Positions 12,301-24,442 of a stretch of DNA of 64,000 nt are shown piece after piece. Numbering within the stretch: position 1 is the first letter of the stretch; each line of letters starts with the position of its first letter. Under the pieces are notes generated by a model. The model did no database searches, was not told where the DNA came from, and worked only from the letters and a program-made list of their open reading frames with translations. The translations under genes and the position numbers were made by a program. The stretch is from Sporobolomyces roseus (Eukaryota > Basidiomycota > Microbotryomycetes > Sporidiobolales > Sporidiobolaceae), in the NCBI GenBank assembly GCA_016617785.1, contig JADILM010000010.1, forward strand, positions 186,001 through 250,000, given 5' to 3'.

Positions 12301-13954
12301 TGAAAGCGAGATTAGGAGGAAGGAAAGAACCTGTGAATGGAGTAGGTCAAGCTTCGTCAGGTACCAAGACGAGTCTCGACACTTCCTCTGCAGCTGAAGG
12401 AACGAGTGCGGTTGCTGGAGCTCCTCCCCTCAACGCAGCTTCGGCGGCATTCTCTCAATCGGCAGCCGCTGCAGATGGCTCAAACCCTCAACCCCCTTTA
12501 CCAAATTCCGCTTCATCTCCAACAGCGCCCGCACCGACTCAACGAGCGAGGGTTCTCGCTCCTCAAGACGCAGCGGCGATTCGGGAGCGGATCATGAGCG
12601 AAATGATGGCTTTGGAGGAGGAACGAATGGAGCGCATGAGGGGCAGTATCCAAGCGAGGAAAGGTTGGAGTCGAACGAGTGGACTAGGAGGTACAGCAGA
12701 CAACGCGGTAGTAATGAGAGCGGTCAACAAGGACGATCCATCCGGAGCAGTTTTCGCCGAATCGTTCGAATCGAAATCTGCTCGAATTCGTTCCGCTTCT
12801 CCTTTCGGTCACCTCCCTCATTGGTCCCTCATCTCGTGTATTGTCAAGACTGGAGCCGATTTACGACAAGAACAACTCGCGGTGCAGCTCATCAGCGAGT
12901 TTGGTAGGATTTGGAAAGAGGAAACTTGTCCAGCTTGGGTTTACTAGTCAGTCTCTCTCTCTCCCTCTCTCACTGTATAGGGTATACTGAATCTTTTGGG
13001 GAACAGCTTCCGTATCCTCGTCACATCGGAGAACTCTGGATTGATCGAAACCATCACGGATTCCGTTTCGATTCATTCTATCAAAAAGGATGCCTACGCT
13101 CGATTGGCCGAAGACGGAACTCAAGCTTTCGCGTCCTTCACTCTCGCTGACTACTTCACCGACGTACGTTGCTCCCTTCCCTCGACCGCTTTCTGTTCAT
13201 TCGCTCACAACCTTGACTTTTCATAGACTTATGGTTCTCCTACTTCGCCGAAGTATCGAAAAGCGCAAAACGCCTTCATCGAGTCACTCGCTGCATACTC
13301 TGTCATCTGCTACCTCCTCCAACTCAAGGATCGACACAACGGAAACATTCTCCTTGATCGAGCTGGTCACTTAATCCGTTCGTCGACTCCCTCACACTCC
13401 CCTCGAATAACTCTCACTAACTGCCATTGTCGACTGTAGACATCGATTTCGGATTCATGTTATCGAACTCTCCCGGATCACTCGGGTTCGAAATGGCCCC
13501 GTTCAAGTTACCACAAGATTACATCGATATCTTGGGAGGATTCGATAGTCCCGAATTCGCAAAGTTCAAAGAACTCTTCAAACGGTGTTTCAGGGATGTT
13601 CGTAAACATGCAGAGAGGATAATCACTCTGGTCGAACTCATGCAGAAAGGTGAGCAGCTCTCCCCTCTCGAAGAGAGGAACGAAGAATTGACGAGAGTTA
13701 TGGGAATAGATTCAAACCTACCTTGTTTCGCAAATGGAGATTTGACCTCTCAGCAATTGAGGGAACGCTTCGTGCTGTCGTTGACCCAGTCGCAAGTTGA
13801 GGAATACGCAGAGAAACTAATCCTCAATTCTGCGACGAGTTCATTCACGAAACTTTACGAGTACGCTTCATCTCTTACTCTCTCCTCTATGCTCGCCAAC
13901 TGATTGCAATCATGATACAGTCTCTTCCAAGGCTACTCGAACGGAATCTTGTAA
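9369..13954 (+). CDS. PIK1: phosphatidylinositol 4-kinase, Pik1 / PI4K-beta type
   Basis: Phosphorylates phosphatidylinositol at position 4, mainly for Golgi secretion and signalling. Eight exons: 9369-9460, 9752-9853, 9924-10014, 10074-12946, 13007-13163, 13227-13377, 13440-13860 and 13921-13954, giving 1,306 residues. The N-terminal lipid-kinase-unique domain reads [20 protein letters not shown] and then [10 protein letters not shown] and FYWPQL. A very long, mostly disordered Ser/Pro-rich middle follows, all in exon 4, with a Gly/Ala-rich stretch near 12,200-12,320. The kinase domain at the C-terminus has [28 protein letters not shown], the catalytic loop [10 protein letters not shown] and the metal-binding [20 protein letters not shown], with the HIDFG codons starting at the exon 7 junction. 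Intron 1 is long (291 nt). The protein is larger than budding yeast Pik1 because of the middle region. Confidence 0.95.
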
Positions 13955-14203
13955 GGAGGAGCTGGGTTCATATCGTTTCAAGATTCTTACTTTCTTGTTT
14001 TCGTTTTCTGTCACTATATTCCATTTCCGTGTTTCCCGTAGCCGTATCTTTCGAATATATACCATTCTGCATGTATATCGCATACACCTCAATCCCACTC
14101 AATCCCACTTTGCGAGACTCGAATTTTTCCGACTTTGCGATGAGAGCGAACTGAGAGAGAAAGAGAGACAAGGTTCAACTTTCTAACATTCACCCTTCAA
14201 ACG

Positions 14204-15206
14204 ATGCAGTCCTCCCGATCAGCCTTACAAACACTACACACACTCACACGAGCACTCCCTCCCACTCCACGTTCCTCTATCGCGTTTGAACAGCGTCGCC
14301 ATGCATCTTTCTCGCTCTCTTCCCTTCGCAACCTCTTACCGCGGCGCAAATCAGATACTACCATTACTACAGAAGGTGTAACTGATGATCAAGCTAGTAC
14401 ACCAGTCAACACGGTCAAGGATCAACCAAAAGGATTGTTCGATACAGTTACTGATGAAGAAGAAGTATTGTTATCGAGACAAGATTACTTGCAAACGGTA
14501 GACAAGAAAGCTACTTACGTATGTACTTGCTCTTTATCATCTCCTTGTGATTCTCAGGCTGATGAAGACGCCGAGTTCATTCAGCATAAATCTTCAACTG
14601 CAAACTTCAAAACTTCGAAACGGAGACTGAATGATTTGGCTAGGTTAGTAGCGGGGAGAACAGCAGATGAAGCTCTCCTCCAACTGCAGGTGAGCCTTCA
14701 CTCTCTCCTCGATCTTAAGCTGGAGAGGATTCGGAGAACTGATTTCATTCGGGTTTCTCTCTTTTCGTAACCTGTACAGGCTACACAAAAGAAACAAGCA
14801 CCTCGATTACTCTCAATGATCGCACTCGCTCGAGATCACGCGATTGCGAAAGGGTTGAAACGAGAGAAGCTAGTAGTTGGTAAATCTTTCTCTCCATCTC
14901 TTCTCTACCCTTCCCTCACTACATACTGACGAGCTGTGTGTCTTTGTAGCTCAATCGTGGGTTACTCAAGGTCCTTCTCTCGCTCGATTGGATATCAAAG
15001 GACGAGGTAGACATGGAATCAAGCATCACCCCTCATCGAAACTTCACGTTCTTCTGGCAGAGGGGGAGACGAAGGAAGCTTTGAGGAGACAGAGGAAACA
15101 AGATCAATGGAGGGCTAGTCTGAGGGGATTGACCGAGGGCGATGGGATCGGAATCGGAAGGAGTAGACCTGTGATTAATGCAGGAGTTGGAGGTTGGAAA
15201 TGGTAG
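14204..15206 (+). CDS. MRPL22: mitochondrial large-subunit ribosomal protein uL22m
   Basis: Component of the mitochondrial ribosome. Exons 14204-14518, 14558-14689, 14780-14879 and 14950-15206 give 267 residues. The N-terminus (MQSSRSALQTLHTLTRALPP) is Arg/Ser-rich and lacks acidic residues, typical of a mitochondrial targeting sequence. The uL22 core has ALARDHAIAKGLKREKLVVA and SWVTQGPSLARLDIKGRGRH, followed by GIKHHPSSKLHVLLAEG. The first intron (14519-14557) is only 39 nt, contains no in-frame stop and is a multiple of three, so intron retention would insert 13 residues. I call it an intron because it has GTATGT and CTCAG ends and the inserted residues are Cys-rich and atypical. Transcribed toward the chitin synthase gene; the two stops are about 320 bases apart. 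Confidence 0.9.
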
Positions 15207-15527
15207 AGGAAACTTTGCTTGATCCTCGCAATTCGATATTCACTAGATCCAAGCGACGAACGAGATGGTCGAGAGCGAGAGACTGAAAGAAAGAAAGTGT
15301 CTATTTAGCAAGTAAAATGAAAACTATTCCGACGAAAAGAATACAGACTCGAAAGTTGAACAATGTGGATCGATTGTATAGAGGAAGGGGTATAGTATCG
15401 TTATGTGTAGAGTAGAAGGGTTTGCGAGCGATATCAGTCATACATCGAAGTAGATTCGTCAGAGGGAGGGAAAAGTCGAAATGTCGTGAAATTGAGGGTG
15501 AGTCGTGAGTGTGCGCTTGCAAACGGG

Positions 15528-18500
15528 TTAATTCTGTGAACAAAGACCACAAAGACATGAGCACACTCTTCGAGGAGAAGAGGAGCATGAAAGAGCGATA
15601 TTTAACTCACCTGGAATAACCAGAAAATACTGTAAACTGTCGAACCGACGAATCTGAAAGCTGCCAATCCCGCTACCGAGTAGAGCAGGAAAGCCATATA
15701 AACGTTCGTTCTCGTCGTTGTCAACGTGTCTCCGGCTGAAGTCGAAAGAATCGCTGCGACTAGCGCTCCATTCGTTAAAGTCCAAGCGAGAACGACCTGT
15801 GCATCATCACAACCCAGCTAGTCAGTCCCGGTTCAGAGTGCACGACTAAGAGAATGAAGATAACTCACGTTTGTTCGAATAGCTCGATAAGAATCCGTCA
15901 TCCTAGTCTCAACATCGACAGTCTTGACTTCTTTCGGAGCTTTCTGACTCAAAATGTGCAACGCATCGTCGTACGCCGAGTTGATATCCGTTTCGTGGGA
16001 AGGTACGGCGACTTCAACTTTGCCTCCTTGAGAAGCAGGAGCTGCTCCTAGATCGTTTGAAACTTTCTCTTCGGGTCGATTACCCCATGTCACCTGTACA
16101 CGACCACCACCGCTTTATCAGCCAAGTCACCCAGAGGATGAAGGCGGGAGAAGGCGTACATCTTGAACGTTACAGAATGAGTAGACATTGATAACGTTGA
16201 TCCAGGATGGAGCGAGGAGAAGGTATTGAATGAAACTCGTGAACATGTGAGCGGGCTGTGAGGAACCACCATTTCATTTCATCAGTACGCTAGTCGGGTC
16301 AGATCGAGCGAAGTTGTTCACTCACATCGAAGAAGATCAAACTAGCGAAGAAGTATAATCCATAAGTCGAAACCATCGAAATGATGATGTTCCTGTTCGA
16401 CAGATTATCTCGACACATTCAGCACTTGATAACCAGAAGAATGTGGAGGACTTCGAACGAACCTGAAAGTAGCGTTTCCAAACACTGCACCAATCGAGAA
16501 CTTCCCTCCATCCGCCTCAATCGCATCTTTCGCTTCTTCCACTCCGAAGTACGTGATGACTCCTGCAGCGGCCTGTTATCGACGATTCCTTGCTATCAGC
16601 TCTGATATCGAGGAGATGGAAAGAGAGAGTCGACGAACGAGCATGTAGACAGTCATGATCGCGTAGAGGGACATGATGATGATGTACATTCCTCGAGAAC
16701 CTTGAGGTCGGTTACCGAGTGCGAGAAGGAAACAACACACTGTGAGAAGGGAGTGTCCGATAGTCAGTTGCATTTTCAATTGACTAGGTCTCAAGCAGCT
16801 CCAGCTCACCTAGAGCTCCGAGGTAGACGTATTCGAGAGTGATGTTGAGGTATCGAATTCCGGTGATTCCGAATGAAGGATCGGCGAGAGATGAAGTGAG
16901 AATACGCTGTGGATTCGATCATTCAAGTATCAGTATCTCTTTGAGGACGATACTCTCGGGAAAGCTCAAACTCACGAACTACGAGAGATATTAAAGAAGC
17001 GAGTCAGCGCTGGCTCTCTGCGAGAAGTATGAGAAAAGGGGGCGAGCTCACGATAATATACCAATTCGCCAATGCAAACCACTATTCACAGCAATCAACC
17101 CATCAGTCACCTCTCCGACGAAACTTGAGGAGAGAGAGAGAGATGAAGACATACAGCGAACAATTGTTGGAAAGTTTGATAAAGTAATTCGACATGCAAC
17201 CAACTCTTCCTCCAAATCGTATGATCCGATCTTAAGTTTATCGCAGCGTTCCTTCATCAGTCTCGAGGAGAAAGTGATGTTGAGGAGCAGTGATGAAACT
17301 TACCGGTAAATGTAACCGAAATGATAACTCGCATGTAAACCGGCAAAGAACGAACCATTCAACCATCGACGACGTTGTGAGATCAAATCGGCTACTCCGT
17401 CCGGTACATCCTGTGCAGACGACGACGCCTATCGTATTCAGCTCGTTCAATTCAAGGAGGATGCGAGAGACCCGAGAACGCACGGTGACAGCGTAAGCGG
17501 ATCTTTGATAGTGTAGTAACCACGCTGAACCGCGTTTCGCGACGAGCTCCCAACAGAGAATACGATCTTCCTGTGCGTATCAAGACGTTCGAACTAGTCA
17601 GTCGAGTGAGAATCGACTAGCGAAACAGAGAGCACGAACAGCGAGATACATGTTCTTCGTCCAAAGATCGCTGTGATCGAAGGAACGACCCTACATCAGC
17701 TATTTGAATAGCAAAGTGAGGACTTCTACCAAACTCACGCATCGACTGAATGATGTAACGTTTCACCCTTGAAGTACTCTTTCAAAGGTCCTTCTCCCTT
17801 GTCGTTATTCTGAAGAGCGATGTAACGATCTGTACAAGTCAAGAGCCGTCCTCAGTTTTGTTTTTCGAATCGACTGAAACGAAGAGCGTCTAAACGTACA
17901 AGCAGAGAAAGCACCGGGAAGTACAGTAATGTAACCAAAGATGGATTCGAGAGGTTTATCGAGGATATCTGTAAGATGGACAAGGCTTGGATAAGTTCGT
18001 GGTTCTGTAAAACATGAGCGTAACCATACCCTCCCGACTTACTCGAGATCTTGTATTCGAAGTTTTGAGCAGCGACCAGAGGATTCAACCTGTACGACGG
18101 AAACGGAAGCTACATTAGTGCGCTCTCCTACTGCTCTCATCCTGTAGGCGGAAATCGAGCAAAGCAAGATGACAAGTCGAGACGAAACGTACAAGTTCCT
18201 GAAATATTTCCCTTTCAAAGCGACGATCTCCCCACAAGCTCCTCCAACATTCGAATTCAACTATGCCAACCCACACAATCAGTTCCCATCTTGCAGATCT
18301 CGAGAGGAGGGAGAGAGTGAGGGAGAGACTTACATCGAAAGTTTTCCAAAGTTTGTAAATCGATGTTGGACCAGGTTGAGTACCTACATCTAGGAGGACA
18401 CATACGTTGGGTTGAAGGATTGGACCGAAAGCGTTGAAGAACCATCGGTGAGAATTGATCTTCTTCGCACTGCGGAAAGGGGAAGAGACGAAGGGAGGGA

Positions 18501-20494
18501 ATAGAGTTAGTAGGGGATGGGAGGTCCGGGGACGCGGGCAAGGGGAAGTGGAGTGATAGGAGGCAATGAGGAGTTCGAGGAAAGAGAGGGGGAGAGGGAT
18601 GAAGGGAAGAAGGAAGGAAAGGGAATAGTGCAGGAGAAGAAAACGTACTTTTTCTCTTTGAGGAGGAAACAACTATTCAAGAAAACGAAAAACTTGATCG
18701 TCAGCTTTCTCCACTACTCATCTCCTCCCTCTCCTTCCACCTCCTGCATACTCCTACCTTCCTCCTCAAAAAGAGAAGAATGATTCGAAAGCTCACATTT
18801 GAACGGGTACGATCCCTCTCTCTGCACTCTTCATTTTCAAATCCGGATCGACACTAACCTGAGTCGTATACTCATAAAGATGACCAGTAACGGGTTTCCC
18901 AGCTACAACGTTTTTAGCAACTCCATCTTGATAGACTCCCATTGCTGCCAATACGGATAAAGTTCGACTGTTGATCTTGGCGCGTCCGTCGGAAACTATA
19001 CAGACTACCACTGAATTACGAGACGAGACGAAGAGGGAAGTTAGTGAAGGGAGAACGGAGGAAGGGAGGAAGAGGGGGACAAACCTTTCTTCCATCCGTC
19101 TGCTCCCCAGGTTTTCGATCGGTTGCGTTCGCAGAGATGTTGAATGTTTTCTGTGAAAGCGAAGCTCTAACTCGATCAGTACTCGCACAATTACTCGGTT
19201 TCGACAACGCGAAGAAAGAGGGAAAACGGGTTTTGATCGAAAAGAAAGTTTCGGGAACTCACTCATAACTCCATGCATAGTACGACAGAACAATACTTCA
19301 TCTTCCTGTACCACTCGCAAACGACCTCTCGTCAGCTTTCCCCCAAAAAAGAAAAAAGGAAGAGAACGAAATCAGAACGAGTGAGAGAAATGCTCACGTT
19401 ATACATAGTGAGTACAATGAACAATTCCGTTCTCCTCGGAGTCTCATACAAGATTTGTCTCAAACTATACCGTTCATTCAAGAACTCATCCGGCTACTCT
19501 CTTTCCTCTCTCATCAGTTCGTTCTCTTACTCGCTCGAATGAGAGTGAGAGAGTTTTTGGGACGTACATCACAAGTAACGGCTGTATATCGCATATGAGT
19601 GAATTCCCTATCATCTTTCCTAGGTACCCTCTCCAACAATTTCGGTGGGACTTGACAATCCAACACTAAATTACCATTATACAATTGAACACCTACTCAT
19701 CTCCTCTCTCTCATTCTCTATCAGCTCACAAGCTCACTCCTCACGAAACTTCAAAGAGAGAGAGAGAGAGAAAGAGACTAACGTTTGACAGTTTTGTATC
19801 GTCGTGGTTGACGTTGAGGGATTCTACCATATTGAACAATTTGATCTTCTGGATCCATCGTGAATCCTCCTGGATACCCACCATTCCCTTGAGGTAACAG
19901 AGTAGGATCGAAACCTCCAGGTAATCCTAACGAAGGATCTGCTTGACCCGGTTGATTCCCAGTGGTAGTACTCCAACGATTGTGAGCCTGATTTAATAAG
20001 AGAGGTGCAGAATCGGGTTCATCATCTGTTGGATCTTGACCTGGGAGTTGAGCGTGGGATGCGAAAGGATCTTGGGTATGAGTTTGAGACGAGTGAGGGT
20101 AAGTTGTGGAATCGAATGAGTTTGAATGTAAAGGTCCTAGTGGGGAAACATAGTGTTGAGGTTGTCCCAAATCTTGTTGGTGTTGTGGAACTGGTTGTGC
20201 CCATTGTTGATCACCATATGGATCTGATTGAGAGATAGGAGGATTGAAAGGATCGTGCGAAGGAGGAGCTTGAGAGTGAGAATAGTAATTCGGATCAGAG
20301 TATTGTGCGGTACCTTGATTGGAATCTTGAGGGTGTGAATGATCTACTACTGAACCTTGTCCTCCGTATGGGTCGTAAGGAGGTGCAGAGGATGATGAAT
20401 TGTTGTAACTTGTTTGTTGATGAGGAAGAGGAGGTTGGGCATTCGGATCTTGATAGACTGGATAAGGTGGATAAGGTGGATCATAACCTGACAT
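15528..20494 (-). CDS. chitin synthase, division I (class I-III type)
   Basis: Membrane glycosyltransferase that extrudes chitin from UDP-GlcNAc. About 26 exons can be joined. Exon 1 (19783-20494) encodes a Pro/Gln/Ser-rich cytosolic tail ending in RRYKTVKRV, followed by [20 protein letters not shown], the standard entry to division I enzymes. Catalytic landmarks are [48 protein letters not shown] and the product-binding QRRRW motif at about 17,340. A C-terminal set of hydrophobic segments contains [26 protein letters not shown] and [15 protein letters not shown]. One exon (16976-16978) appears to be a single codon, Phe. The final exon (15528-15533) holds only Asn plus the stop. Total length is roughly 950 residues. 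Class cannot be fixed by eye. Confidence 0.95.
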
Positions 20495-20746
20495 TCTCTG
20501 TATCGTACTCTCGAGTGTGATTGGAAAGTGTCAAGGGAAGAAGAAGAAACAGCGAACACCGCTCCTTGATTCTGATCAACCACTCTCAACCTCGCTAACC
20601 TCTGAACAGACTCTACGCGTGCGGGATACATTCCAATCTATCCCACGAACTCCTCCATCCAATAACTACACGCTCCGATCAATTCCTCGCCTTTCTTTCT
20701 CTGTCAATCAACCTCTCTTCTCTCTCTCTTCTCTTCTCTTTCCCTC

Positions 20747-21961
20747 ATGTCCCGTTCCTCCCGTCCAACCACACCTCTCCGTCGAATCTCATCCCACTCT
20801 CTCCGTTCCCTCTCCCTCTCGCACTCTCAATCCCACCAACCCTCGTCCTCTTCTGAATCCGCATTATCCCACCTCTCTCCCCTCTTCGCAGAACTCGCAG
20901 ATTCAATTTCAGACCTCTGCGCAAATTCTGAAGGCTTGAGTCAATTGACTGGCAATCTCACTAGGTTCAATGAAGGGTTCGCGAGTTATTTGTATGGAGT
21001 GAGAATTAATAGTTATACTTTCGATTTCAATAACGTAAATCCCCCCCTTTCCTCTCTCTCTTGAACTCTGAACAAGGGAAAGAAGGAAAGCTGATTGAAA
21101 CGAGAGAGGTTGGGAGGTTCGTAGTTACCAGATAAAATCAATTTCGATTTATCAAACGAAAGAAATTTACTAAGAGAATCTCTCCAACAACAACAACAAG
21201 CTCAATTCCACAATCAATCCGAACAGTACTCTCCACCTTCCTCGCCTTCACAAGGAGGTACGACGAGTCATGTAGGAGATTCAACTTTCGTTACCAACGA
21301 TGAAACTTCTTTTACGCAGGATTTACCTGGTAGATCCGGTGGGAGTAGCGCGTCGTCGGGGAGAGGGAGAGGTGGGAGTGGAATTGCACGAGGAAGGGGG
21401 AGAGGGAGAGGGGGAACGACTGGAGGTGCACTAGTGACGAAACGAAAGAAAGAAGAGATTTCGGTACGTCTCACTTGATTTCACCTTGACTGTTTTCGAA
21501 CTCTACTGAGCACAGTGAATCGATTTTGGCATGTACAGGCATTCGCGGATCCTGTATTTCCTCTATTACCGATCAATCTCCGAGAGAATCGTCGAACAGA
21601 ATGTGAGAAAGTTTTATGGGCACTGAAAGAGCATCCCTCCGGTATCGGACGTACGTTTCCCTTACTCGTCTCCATCGCTCTCTCAACGTAAGCTGATGTT
21701 GGATTGCGCTAACGAACAGTCGGGGATTTGACGAAACATTTATCGACTTTTCCAAGTGTACCTCAAGTGAGAATCAATGAGGTCCTCCTCGCATTAGTGA
21801 GAGCGAAAGTAGCGACCAAGAGTCTGGTCAAGGTCAGTTTTTGGTTCCCTGAGTTCTCTATCACTTCGTTTGAGGAAAGGGTACTGATCGCGTAGTCGAT
21901 TTTTTTCGAATGACAGGGTTTGAACGTTTATCAATTAGACGAAAGTCGATTCTCTGGTTGA
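20747..21961 (+). CDS. DAM1: Dam1-like DASH/DAM1 complex subunit with an RG-rich linker
   Basis: Dam1 belongs to the ring complex linking kinetochores to microtubule plus ends. Five exons: 20747-21034, 21125-21463, 21539-21650, 21720-21832 and 21917-21961; 298 residues. The N-terminal Dam1 domain is recognisable: LSPLFAELADSISDLCANSE, then LSQLTGNLTRFNEGFASYLY and GVRINSYTFDF. A Gln run (about residue 112) and a Ser-rich part follow. Next comes a striking Arg/Gly stretch (SGRGRGGSGIARGRGRGRGG at about residues 173-192). The C-terminal part (residues 210-298; LRENRRTECEKVLWALKEHP and EVLLALVRAKVATKSLVKGL) looks helical and ordered. Such an RG-rich linker is not a feature I know from yeast Dam1. 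The Dam1 assignment rests on the N-terminal 60 residues. Confidence 0.75.
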
Positions 21962-22871
21962 TCGAAATCTCATATTCGTCGTCGGAGAAACAACGTGGTC
22001 ATCTAGTATGAATCGTCGGAAAGCTCCCCTCAGTCGCAATCGGATCCCTGTTTTGTTCCAAGTTATTTCGTCTTTCGTTTGTTCATTCTTTTCACTTGGA
22101 GTTATTTGCATTACGGAACCTCCTGTTTTTCCTATCGGAGCGCGTACTGTTGTTTTCGCTCGCTGTGAAAGAAAGAGAGAGACTGAAGCATTTCTCCAGT
22201 TCGAGAATGACTTTCAGGCGAAACGTCTCTGCTCAATTTCCTCTGCTCGACTTTCACTCGGATCTCGATCAGCTGCACCGAGCGTCGCGTGCTACGACAC
22301 ATCTGAGTAGTGAAGTCTGATAGCTCGTCAAACTCCGATCGAAGCCCATCGCTCGAAAATGAGATTTTTTTCCGTTTCGCTTCGAAGTTGCTCAGGCGAT
22401 TCGACTTGTGTATGGAACGCAAGCGAGAGTCCAATGACGACTGGGTCAACCTAATCGAGATAGGCTATACCACGCAGCAGGACAATCTCCATACCAAATT
22501 TCTTAAACGAGCGTGCTCGAGATAGAAGTTTGCGAAGAAAAAGTTAAAAAGGTCAAAATCCAGAACAGCGGTTTCGAAGCGAAGCAAAAGTCACGACCCT
22601 CGAGCAATCGCAATCGAGCAATCTAAGCGAGAACCGAAAACGTAAACGAAGGATCGCAACCCCGAGTCGAAAACCTCATTTTTCCCTCTTCACATTCGTA
22701 GCCATTCTCTCTCTCTCTTTCTGCAGAAACACCTCTCAAATCTCTCCTTCGAATCCTCCCAAGTACGTCTCGTACAAAAGACAGTGCTAGCCCTTTTTGC
22801 AAATGACACACACCACCCACAACCCTTTCCTCCTTCTAACATCCTAAAACTACCATTCGACCTTGGCGCGT
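21962..22871. other. convergent intergenic region, DAM1 to RPL6
   Basis: It contains the 3' ends of two convergent genes and a run of unconvincing open frames on both strands. No tRNA, repeat or conserved coding signal was seen. Confidence 0.4.
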
Positions 22872-23830
22872 TTACTGTAGATAACAACGCAAAACAATCA
22901 TCAGCTCGAATCATGAGAGCCAGGGGAAGAAAGGGATTGGAGATGGGAGATAAGAAAAGGGTAAGAGAGAAAAAAACGTACGAATTTCAAGAGGTGAGGG
23001 AATTGACCCTTTGAGAGACCGAAAGTAGCCGAAAGGTACTTGTTCAAGTTGGGGACACCAGCGACGGCAGCGATGACTTGCTTGTCGACCGATTTTTGGT
23101 CGGCAGCCTTCTCGGCGGGGAACGCCTTCTTCTCCTTCTCTCCGTCCTTGAAGAACTCTCCCTCGGTTCCGGATCGCTTCGAGGTCTTCTCCTTTGAGAA
23201 GTAAGCGTCGTTGAACTTGGAGTCGAGCTATAAGAAAGAGAGCGTTTCGGGGTCAGTTTTCGTTCTTCAGAATCTTCGCAGTTTGAACCCCTCAGCCCCT
23301 CGCTCTTCTATTCTCCCCTCCCGGCAGTTCCTCGCATCCAACACGTTCCTCCTCTTATGACCCTCGACGATCTCACGATCTCCCCCACTGTAAAAACGAA
23401 TTCAGATTGTTTCCCAACTTACTTGGAAGGAAGCGAGATCGACCTTGGTGGAGGTAGCGATCACGTAAGCCTGGTTAACTCGGCGAAGGGGGACACCGTT
23501 GATCTTGAAAGGACCGGTAACGAGGAGGAGACCGGAAGGAAGTTGACCAAGGGTGACCACACGCTTTCCACGGAATCGACCAGCGAGGAGGATGACGACG
23601 GTTCCAGGAGTGATGGTCTGACGAAGCTTGGTGGGCTTGTTAGACTTGCGCGAGATCTTGGGGGCGCGAACGTCGTCTCCAGGGTAGTACGCGGGCTCGT
23701 CGTCCTTCTTGTCGGAACCTTCAGCAGGTTGAGCCGACTTGGGTTGACGCTTGTACAAACCCTTCTTGGCGTAAACCTTGCTGCGCGAGAGCTTGCCGAT
23801 GTAAGGCGATACGTCGGAGTTGCGGGCCAT
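22872..23830 (-). CDS. RPL6: 60S ribosomal protein eL6 (RPL6)
   Basis: Cytosolic large-subunit protein. Exon 1 (23423-23830) encodes [20 protein letters not shown] and the family core [20 protein letters not shown], then [20 protein letters not shown] and [17 protein letters not shown]. Exon 2 (22982-23227) encodes [20 protein letters not shown] and ends [14 protein letters not shown]. Reading on past exon 2 would add unrelated residues. The GTACGT donor at 22981 and the CTACAG acceptor at 22875 instead join the last Phe codon directly to TAA, so the third exon contributes only the stop codon (22872-22874). Total 218 residues, normal for fungi. Divergently arranged with RPL36 across about 610 bases. 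Confidence 0.95.
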
Positions 23831-24442
23831 CTGAAACGGGAATTGAATCGGGGGATTGAGAGGGAAGAGGGAGAGGGTGAAGTGGAATTGGAGGTGATTT
23901 CGAAAAAGTGGCGATAGAAGGGTCGAGACAAAGGTGAGAGAGTCGTGAAAGGTGTAGATAGTGTTTCAGAGGTAGTAGAGAACGATTCAAGAGGGTAGAG
24001 AGGGAGAGAGAGGTCAGCTTTTATGTCCAGAGGAGTGAGAGACTTTCACCTGCTATATCTCGTCAACTATCCCTCCTATATGGCTAATTCCTGCTCGAGC
24101 GTATTTCTATCCATTCATACTATCCCCCTATACCCTGTATATTATTCCCTCTGAGGTTGAAGAGGACCTTTAACTGCTCCCTCAAAATTGCTGCCAAATT
24201 GATTCATTCCAACTTAAAGTTGACGGGGCGTTTTGCTGGTTGGTTCGAGTCGATTGTGTACTAGTAGCTTACGAGGACAGACGGGCGGATTCTCAGACGA
24301 AGAATCAGAAACCAGAGGGAGGAGGACTTCCTCTCTTTGGCCCGGCCTCTGTTCGAAATTTTTCAAGCTTTTTTCAGTGGGAGAAGTCCTAGCCTGGCAT
24401 CTCCTCCTTCTTACCGCGTGAGTTGTCCCATCCAGAATAGCC
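23831..24442. promoter_or_regulatory. divergent promoter region of RPL6 and RPL36
   Basis: 612 bases lie between two divergent ribosomal protein genes, an arrangement that favours co-regulation. The strand is A/G-rich next to RPL6 and CT-rich in the direction of RPL6 transcription. A TATATT-type stretch lies near 24,136-24,146. No specific factor site can be named. Confidence 0.4.

Noticed and set aside
22590..22670. tRNA-like T-arm resemblance (GGATCGCAACCC)
   Set aside because: No matching acceptor, D or anticodon arms could be assembled; no tRNA found anywhere in the window.
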